Source: Bradyrhizobium sp. (GTDB lineage Bacteria; Pseudomonadota; Alphaproteobacteria; Rhizobiales; Xanthobacteraceae). From it: a stretch of 38,518 nt of DNA. Under the pieces are notes generated by a model. That model was not told the DNA's origin. It searched no databases and saw only the letters and a program-made list of their open reading frames with translations. The position numbers and the translations under genes were made by a program. The stretch lies in the NCBI RefSeq assembly GCF_027451485.1, contig NZ_DAIDJE010000041.1, positions 1 to 38,518 of the forward strand. Reading direction: 5' to 3'. Positions 32,605-38,518 of the stretch are shown here, piece after piece. Each line of letters opens with the position of its first letter. Within the stretch, counting starts at the first letter, position 1.

Positions 32605-33576
32605 CTAGGGCGTGAGATAGAGCGCTCCGGAGGTGCGGCCGGATTCCAGATCGGCGTGTGCACGCGCGGCTTCGCTTAGGGGATAGGACTGCCCGGAAAC
32701 CCTGAGTATCCCGCTTTCGATCCCGGTGAGCACCGCCTCGGCCGCTAAACGATAGGCCTCCGTCTCATTCATGTAAGCCATCACACTCGGCCGGGCGAGC
32801 GAGATGCTGCGGCGAGGCCCGAGATCGCTGACATCGACCGGCGGAATCGGCCCGGCGGTCTGGCCGATGCTTGCCACCACGCCAAACGGCCGCACGCAGG
32901 CGAGCGTCCTGGCGAGCGTCGCGCCGCCGACACCGTCATAGGCGACATCGACGCCGCGCTTGCCGGTGATGTCTCCGACAGCCTGCGCAAAATCAGCGTC
33001 TCGGCCGACGATGACATGCCGCGCGCCCGCCTGACGCGCGATCTCGGCCTTGGCTGCCGAACCGACAGCAGCGACCACGGTTGCGCCGAGAAGGCTGGCC
33101 CAGCGCGTCAATAGCTGCCCGAGGCCGCCAGCGGCGCTGTGCACCAGCAATGTCGTGCCTGCAGCCACGGGATAGACCCGATGGAGCAGCATGTGCGCGG
33201 TAATCGCCTTGACGAAGGACGAGGCTACGGCTTCGTCGGATAACGCATCCCCCAGCTTGACCGCCCGCCACGCCGGCAGATTACGTTCCGCCGCATACGC
33301 CCCGACCGGCGCGCCCGCATAGGCGATGCGATCGCCGGCCTTGACCGACGTGACGCCAGAACCAATCGCCACGACGACGCCCACGCCCTCGACGCCGGGA
33401 ATGTTGGCCGGCGGCATCGGATAGAGGCCCATGCGCTGGTAGACATCGACGAAATTGACGCCGATGGCGGTCTGGCGGATGCGTACCTCTTCGGCTGCGA
33501 GCGGCGGCAGTTCGATCTCGGCGATCTCAAACTGCTCGATCCCTCCCGGTGTCCTGACGCGAACGACATTGGTCAT
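32605..33576 (-). CDS. NADPH:quinone oxidoreductase (zinc-free MDR family)
   Basis: A 323-residue medium-chain reductase. The GroES-like part has GVNFVDVYQRMGLYPMP and PGVEGVGVVVAIG; the Rossmann part has SAAGGLGQLLTRWASLLGATVVAAVG. No structural-zinc Cys cluster is seen, as in QOR/zeta-crystallin members. ATG 33576 is preceded by GAAAGGAAA. A longer frame to 33708 crosses into the promoter and divergent lysR region. The divergent LysR regulator 97 bases away is probably its controller. Confidence 0.92.
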   Translation of the reverse strand: MTNVVRVRTPGGIEQFEIAEIELPPLAAEEVRIRQTAIGVNFVDVYQRMGLYPMPPANIPGVEGVGVVVAIGSGVTSVKAGDRIAYAGAPVGAYAAERNLPAWRAVKLGDALSDEAVASSFVKAITAHMLLHRVYPVAAGTTLLVHSAAGGLGQLLTRWASLLGATVVAAVGSAAKAEIARQAGARHVIVGRDADFAQAVGDITGKRGVDVAYDGVGGATLARTLACVRPFGVVASIGQTAGPIPPVDVSDLGPRRSISLARPSVMAYMNETEAYRLAAEAVLTGIESGILRVSGQSYPLSEAARAHADLESGRTSGALYLTP

Positions 33577-33673
33577 GGTTTTTCCTTTCGATTTGCTCGG
33601 AAAACGATTATGGCGGCGCGGCCGAATATGCGAAATTCCCCAAACCTGCACCTTCAATGTGAGATTTTGCACA

Positions 33674-34522
33674 ATGACCGACTGGGAAGATCTCCACCAT
33701 TTCATCACCCTCGCCCGGGAAGGAACGCTGTCGGCCGCGGCCCGCTCCCTCGGCGTCGATCATGCTACAGTTGCGCGGCGGGTGGCGGCGCTGGAGGAAT
33801 CGACCGGACTGAAGCTGGTCGACCGCCGCTCGCGCGCGACGTCGCTCACCGCTGACGGAAAGCGCATCGCCGAGGTCGCGATTCCCATGGAAGAAGCCGC
33901 GTTCGCGGTGGGGCGCGCGGCACAGGCGACAAAGCCCGGCCTGGACGGCGATGTCACGATCAGCGCCCCGCCGAATTTCGCCAGCTCGGTGATTGCGCCA
34001 CAACTGGTGCGGCTGCGATCGCAGCACCCCGGCATTCGGATCAAGCTGATCGGCGAGAAGCGCCGGGCTTCGCTCGGCCGCCGGGAGGCGGACGTTGCGC
34101 TGCGGCTGATGCGCCCGGTTGAGGCCGGCCTGTTCGTGCGCAAGCTCGGGAGCTTCGGCTTCAGCCTTTACGGCTCTCCGGCCTATCTGGAAAAGACGGC
34201 GCCGCATGCGCTGGCCTTTATCGGCTATGACGCCTCGATGGCCACCTCGCCGCAGGAGGTCTGGTTGCGCGGAATCATCGGCGAGCGCGAGGTCGTGCTG
34301 CGTACCAACGATCTCGAAACCCAGGTCGCCGCCGCGCGCTCCGGCCTTGGCGTCGCCGCCTTGCCCCACTACCTCGGCGACAGCGATCCAGGGCTCAAGC
34401 GCTTTGCAGTGGCGCAGAAGCCGCTCAGCCGTGACGTCTGGCTTGCGGTCCATCGCGACCTGCGCCAAGTCCCGGCGGTGCGCGCCGTGATGGAATTTCT
34501 GGCGAATTGCCTGAGGTCATGA
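33674..34522 (+). CDS. LysR family transcriptional regulator
   Basis: A 282-residue regulator with an N-terminal winged helix (about 5-60, HFITLAREGTLSAAARSLGV then DHATVARRVAALEE) and a periplasmic-binding-protein-like effector domain (about 88-280). It is divergent from the quinone reductase gene with a 97-base shared gap, the usual layout for a LysR regulator and its target, so control of qor (perhaps by a quinone or other electrophile) is inferred. The last 16 bases overlap an open frame that leads to polA, but polA's chosen start lies 65 bases downstream. Confidence 0.93.
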   Translation: MTDWEDLHHFITLAREGTLSAAARSLGVDHATVARRVAALEESTGLKLVDRRSRATSLTADGKRIAEVAIPMEEAAFAVGRAAQATKPGLDGDVTISAPPNFASSVIAPQLVRLRSQHPGIRIKLIGEKRRASLGRREADVALRLMRPVEAGLFVRKLGSFGFSLYGSPAYLEKTAPHALAFIGYDASMATSPQEVWLRGIIGEREVVLRTNDLETQVAAARSGLGVAALPHYLGDSDPGLKRFAVAQKPLSRDVWLAVHRDLRQVPAVRAVMEFLANCLRS

Positions 34523-34587
34523 AAAATCCCGTGCGCGATGCGGGGGAAACGGGTGCCAACAGGCGCAAAAATCCCTACATTGCCGGC

Positions 34588-37500
34588 ATGCCAAAATCCT
34601 CTCCGAAAGCCGCTCCCAAACCTGTCACCGCCAAAGCCCTCGCCAAGGGCGATCATCTGTTTCTGGTTGACGGCTCCTCATACATTTTTCGCGCCTATCA
34701 CGCGCTGCCGCCGCTGAATCGCAAATCCGATGGATTGCAGGTCAATGCCGTGCTCGGCTTCTGCAACATGCTGTGGAAGCTGTTGCGCGACATGCCGCCG
34801 GACAACCGGCCGACCCATCTGGCCATCGTCTTCGACAAGTCAGAGATCACCTTCCGCAACAAGCTTTATCCCGATTACAAGGCGCACCGGCCGCCGGCAC
34901 CGGACGACCTTATTCCGCAATTCGCATTGATCCGCGATGCAGTACGTGCCTTCGATCTGCCGTGCCTGGAACAGATCGGTTTTGAGGCCGACGATCTGAT
35001 CGCGACCTATGCAAGGCAGGCCAGCGAGCGCGGCGCCACCACGACCATTGTGTCGTCGGATAAGGATCTGATGCAGCTCGTCGACGACAAGGTGACGATG
35101 TTCGACACCATGAAGGACCGCCGTATCGGCGTTGCCGAGGTGATCGAGAAGTTCGGCGTGCCGCCGGACAAAGTGGTCGAGGTGCAGGCGCTGGCCGGTG
35201 ACTCCACCGACAACGTGCCCGGCGTACCCGGCATCGGCATCAAGACCGCGGCGCAGCTGATCGTCGAATATGGCGATCTCGAAGGACTGTTGAAACGTGC
35301 CGGCGAGATCAAGCAGCCGAAGCGGCGCGAGGCGCTGATCGAGAATGCCGAAAGGGCACGCATTTCGCGCCAACTGGTACTTCTCGACGACAAGGTCGAG
35401 CTTGAGGTGCCGCTGGACGAGTTGGCGATACACGAGCCGGATGCGCGCAAGCTGATCGCCTTTTTGAAGGCAATGGAATTTTCCACCCTCACCCGCCGCG
35501 TCGCCGAATATTCGCAGATCAATCCCGCGGACGTGCAGGCCGATGTGGGCAAAGCCGGCGTGTTTTCGCCGCTGCCGCTCGCCGAAAGAGTGGATGAATC
35601 CGGTAATGTAGGCGGAGCCGATCGGGGCGGCCTCTTTGCCGATAAGCCGTCGCCAAGGGGCAAAGCGGGCGCGCCACCAGCCAAGCCTGGCGACAGAGGG
35701 GACAAGGCATCGAGCCGGAAAGGCTCGCCGAAGGCGCTCGCGGCGTCGCGCGCCGAAGAGGCGCGCAACACGCCGGTCGATCGCGCGAAATACCGGACCA
35801 TCCGCACGCTGGCGGACCTCAAGGCCTGGCTCGCACGCGCGCATGAGGCCGGCCAATTTGCTTTCGAGGTCAAGGCAAATTCCGAAGATCCGATGAAGGC
35901 TGACATCACCGGCATCGCGCTGGCGCTGGCGCCCAATGACGCGGCTTATGTTCCGCTCGGCCACAAGCAGGCCGGTGATGGCAATGGGCTTTTCGCCGCC
36001 GGCCTCGCCCCTGACCAGATCAAACTGACGGAGGCGCTCGAAGCGTTGCGGCCGCTGCTGGAATCGGCTGGTATTCTCAAGATCGGCTTCAACATCAAAT
36101 TCGGCGCCGTGATGCTGGCCCAGGCCGGCATCACGCTTCGCAACACCGACGATGCCCAATTGATGAGTTATGCGCTGGATGCCGGTCGCGGTTCGCACGA
36201 GCTTGACAGGCTCTCCGAAAGCTGGCTCGGCCACACCACCATCACGCGCGGCGAATTGACCGGCAGCGGCAAGAGCAGGCTGAGCTTCGATCAGGTCGGA
36301 ATCGAACGTGCGACCGAATATTCGGCCGAAGATGCCGACATGATCTTGCGGCTGTGGCGGGTGCTGAAGCCGCGCCTTGTCGCTGAACGCATGAACACGG
36401 TCTATGAGCTGCTGGAACGGCCGCTGGTTGCCGTGCTGGCGCGGATGGAGCGGCGCGGCATCTCTATCGACCGGCAGGTGCTATCCCGTCTGTCCGGCGA
36501 GTTCGCGCAAACGGCCGCGCGGGTCGAAGCCGAGATCCAGGAGATCGCGGGCGAGCCGATCAATGTCGGCAGCCCGAAGCAGATCGGCGACATCATCTTC
36601 GGCAAGATGGGCATTCCCGGCGGCACAAAGACCAAGACCGGCGCGTGGTCGACCTCGGCGCAAATCCTCGACGATCTCGCCGAGCAGGGCCACGAGCTTC
36701 CGAAGAAAATTCTGGAGTGGCGGCAGGTCTCGAAACTGAAATCAACCTATACCGACGCGCTGCCGACCTATGTGCATCCCGACACCCATCGCGTACACAC
36801 CACCTACGCGCTGGCGGCAACCACTACGGGACGGCTGTCGTCGAACGAGCCGAATTTGCAAAACATTCCGGTGCGCACCGAAGACGGCCGCAAGATCCGC
36901 CGCGCCTTCATTGCCTCACCCGGCCACAAGCTGGTGTCGGCGGACTACTCTCAAATCGAGCTGCGGTTGCTGGCGGAGATCGCCGACATTCCCGTCCTCA
37001 AGCAGGCATTCCGCGATGGCCTTGACATTCACGCGATGACGGCATCGGAAATGTTCGGCGTGCCGGTCAAGGATATGCCGGGCGAGGTGCGCCGGCGTGC
37101 CAAGGCGATCAACTTCGGCATCATCTACGGCATCTCGGCCTTCGGTCTTGCCAACCAGCTCGGCATCGCCCGCGAGGAGGCCTCCGCCTATATCAAGAAA
37201 TATTTCGAGCGCTTCCCGGGCATCCGCGCCTATATGGATGAGACGCGCGATTTCTGCCGCACCCATGGTTATGTCGAGACGCTGTTCGGCCGGAAATGCC
37301 ATTACCCCGACATCAAGGCTTCCAACGCCTCGGTCCGCGCCTTCAACGAGCGCGCCGCCATCAACGCAAGGCTTCAGGGCACCGCCGCCGACATCATCCG
37401 CCGCGCCATGACCCACATGGAAGAGGCGCTGGCCGAAAAGAAGCTGTCGGCACAAATGCTGCTACAGGTGCATGACGAGCTGATCTTCGAGGTGCCCGAT

Positions 37501-37629
37501 GAGGAAGTGGCGGCGACGCTGCCGGTGGTCCGGCACGTCATGGAAAACGCGCCGTTCCCGGGCGTGATCCTGTCGCTGCCGCTGCATGTCGATGCCCGCG
37601 CGGCGGACAACTGGGACGAGGCGCATTAG
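34588..37629 (+). CDS. polA: DNA polymerase I
   Basis: A 1013-residue polymerase for Okazaki maturation and repair. The 5' nuclease domain has FLVDGSSYIFRAYHALPPL, EADDLIATYA, VSSDKDLMQLV and GDSTDNVPGVPGIG. The 3'-5' exonuclease-like domain (about 405-600) is degenerate: motif I is FEVKA (E. coli FDTET), motif II KFGAVML (KYDRGIL), motif III YSAEDAD is kept. The polymerase domain is intact: motif A VSADYSQIELRLLAE (about 782), motif B RRRAKAINFGIIYG (about 834), motif C LLQVHDELIFEVP (about 957). A charged Gly/Pro/Lys-rich linker (about 316-394) separates the first two. ATG 34588 (MPKSSPKA) is chosen; an in-frame ATG at 34507 overlaps the LysR gene. Confidence 0.95.
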   Translation: MPKSSPKAAPKPVTAKALAKGDHLFLVDGSSYIFRAYHALPPLNRKSDGLQVNAVLGFCNMLWKLLRDMPPDNRPTHLAIVFDKSEITFRNKLYPDYKAHRPPAPDDLIPQFALIRDAVRAFDLPCLEQIGFEADDLIATYARQASERGATTTIVSSDKDLMQLVDDKVTMFDTMKDRRIGVAEVIEKFGVPPDKVVEVQALAGDSTDNVPGVPGIGIKTAAQLIVEYGDLEGLLKRAGEIKQPKRREALIENAERARISRQLVLLDDKVELEVPLDELAIHEPDARKLIAFLKAMEFSTLTRRVAEYSQINPADVQADVGKAGVFSPLPLAERVDESGNVGGADRGGLFADKPSPRGKAGAPPAKPGDRGDKASSRKGSPKALAASRAEEARNTPVDRAKYRTIRTLADLKAWLARAHEAGQFAFEVKANSEDPMKADITGIALALAPNDAAYVPLGHKQAGDGNGLFAAGLAPDQIKLTEALEALRPLLESAGILKIGFNIKFGAVMLAQAGITLRNTDDAQLMSYALDAGRGSHELDRLSESWLGHTTITRGELTGSGKSRLSFDQVGIERATEYSAEDADMILRLWRVLKPRLVAERMNTVYELLERPLVAVLARMERRGISIDRQVLSRLSGEFAQTAARVEAEIQEIAGEPINVGSPKQIGDIIFGKMGIPGGTKTKTGAWSTSAQILDDLAEQGHELPKKILEWRQVSKLKSTYTDALPTYVHPDTHRVHTTYALAATTTGRLSSNEPNLQNIPVRTEDGRKIRRAFIASPGHKLVSADYSQIELRLLAEIADIPVLKQAFRDGLDIHAMTASEMFGVPVKDMPGEVRRRAKAINFGIIYGISAFGLANQLGIAREEASAYIKKYFERFPGIRAYMDETRDFCRTHGYVETLFGRKCHYPDIKASNASVRAFNERAAINARLQGTAADIIRRAMTHMEEALAEKKLSAQMLLQVHDELIFEVPDEEVAATLPVVRHVMENAPFPGVILSLPLHVDARAADNWDEAH

Positions 37630-37645
37630 CGGAGGCAATCGGCAT

Positions 37646-38518
37646 AGGGGCGCGGAGGTCATCCGCGTCCCCTGCCACACCACCCGGCATGCGGATCCGC
37701 ACCGGGCGGTTCGATGGGTTGAGGTTAGCTTGTCAGGGACGGAACTCCCAGCTTTCTTCCGACCTTCGAGGACCAGATGATCGGATAGTCTCCTCGAAGC
37801 GTGACGTTCGGGTTTTTCACAAAAGGAAGTTTCCATCTTCACGCTTCTTGCTCATCTATCTCGACGTACCCTGCCTCGATCCTTTCACGAACGTCCTTCC
37901 CCGGACCACTCTCGATCCGCCATTGCTGGTCACGCGAGTTGTTCGTCTCGCGCTTTAGGTACTACTACGTTCTCCGACTCCTGCCTGTGCATCACTTCCC
38001 ACTTCGCTTCCGCTTATAGGGTTGCTTACCCGGGTTGGCTGGCCGGGACACAGACAGGTCTCCTGGGGTCACGCATGAATCTTCCGTATCGTGCCGTCAG
38101 CAAACACCTTGGTACGATGGGTGAATGAGTAACGCCTTCGCCCCCATAGTGCGGGCTCGACCTTGCCCCATCTTTGGCCGACCTGTTCATCATCGGGGTC
38201 GCCCCCCATTGATTACAGCCCGATACTTCTCCTCAGACTCTTCGGATTCCGGATCGCTCCGGACACCCTGTCCTCCAACGGCTTGCGTCGCTGGCCGGCA
38301 AGGCATTACCCCTGCCTTCGGATACAACGCCCCTCATCCGAGCGCTGGAAGGACTTTAACCCTCCTGACTCATACGCTACCCAGCACACACTACGGCCTC
38401 TGCTGACTTCTCGCTCCACAGGTCTTGCGACCCATGTCGCCCTTTCAGACGCAGGGCGAGATCTCCCCGGGTAAGAACATTGACCTTCGTTGCACGACCG
38501 CCGGATCTACGTCGCCTT
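37646..38518 (-). mobile_element. Structured mobile-element-like segment, possibly an RT-less group II intron, cut by the window edge
   Basis: No open frame here resembles a protein. Base composition and wording differ from the neighbouring genes. On the minus strand a hairpin with TGCGGA/TCCGCA at its tip (37678-37712, GAACCGCCCGG start, CCGGGTGGTG end) looks like domain V of a group II intron. A second hairpin, GGGG-A-CGCGGA/TCCGCG-CCCC (37672-37647), follows where domain VI would be, though its bulged A is on the unusual side. Further upstream, AGAAGTCAGCAGAGGCC (about 38428-38410) resembles wording I recall before intron reverse transcriptases. No RT is present in 0.87 kb. The 3' boundary would be near 37646, 17 bases after the polA stop. 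Family assignment is from memory and uncertain. Confidence 0.45.

Noticed and set aside
34840..36234. 464-codon minus frame opposite polA
   Set aside because: Antisense to polA and without motifs; a shadow of high-GC third positions.
38125..38406. 93-codon plus frame near the right edge
   Set aside because: Ser/Pro/Thr-rich with no domain; it looks like a translated structured RNA segment.
37646..38518. Ribosomal RNA at the right edge
   Set aside because: I looked for conserved 16S/23S segments on both strands and found none; the hairpins fit an intron-like element better.

Overview
The window is GC-rich chromosomal DNA from an alphaproteobacterium, most likely Bradyrhizobium or a close relative (Nitrobacteraceae). 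This rests on protein wording I recognise, on gene order (rpmH-rnpA-yidC-engB; dnaX-ybaB-recR; def-fmt-truA; argB and dapD/dapE nearby) and on intergenic palindromes of the kind that litter these genomes. It is inference from memory, not a database search. Most of the window is housekeeping chromosome. The accessory signals sit at the two ends and in the repeats between genes.

Left edge (1-2300): the first codons of a probable site-specific integrase read leftward off the window, just past the 3' end of a tRNA-Arg(ACG). This is the usual layout of a genomic island inserted at a tRNA. An orphan membrane histidine kinase follows. Then comes a cluster from 2127 to 5925: a strong sigma-70-like promoter, rpmH, rnpA, yidC, engB and a small DUF423 membrane protein, linking ribosome and RNase P parts with membrane protein insertion and ribosome assembly.

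5926-16509: argB, a secreted DUF1036 protein, a HAD nucleotidase, dapD and dapE (arginine and lysine/diaminopimelate biosynthesis) read rightward. def-fmt-truA read leftward as one operon (N-formyl-methionine start and end chemistry plus tRNA pseudouridylation). rmuC, with a perfect alphaproteobacterial LexA box in front, and an AmpG-type muropeptide permease read rightward. Six or more short palindromic repeats separate these genes. In several cases they extend the open frames upstream, which is why I chose shorter starts.

16510-25037: a small exported protein, recR, ybaB and dnaX (leftward) with the SRP RNA gene just upstream. Then a HIT protein, nudC, a PfkB sugar kinase, an Lrp/AsnC regulator with a nested palindromic operator-like site, a small membrane protein and a membrane-sensing chemotaxis receptor, all rightward.

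25081-37629: a phosphomannomutase/phosphoglucomutase, a membrane-anchored retropepsin-like protease, the helicase hrpB and UDP-glucose dehydrogenase, all leftward. Divergent from ugd is an integral-membrane acyltransferase with a candidate sigma-54 promoter. The mutase, ugd and the acyltransferase suggest surface-polysaccharide synthesis. A quinone oxidoreductase/LysR divergent pair and polA follow. polA has a degenerate proofreading site and an expanded linker.

Right edge (37646-38518): no credible gene. This stretch differs in character from the rest and looks like a structured mobile RNA element, possibly a group II intron without a reverse transcriptase, on the minus strand and cut by the window edge.
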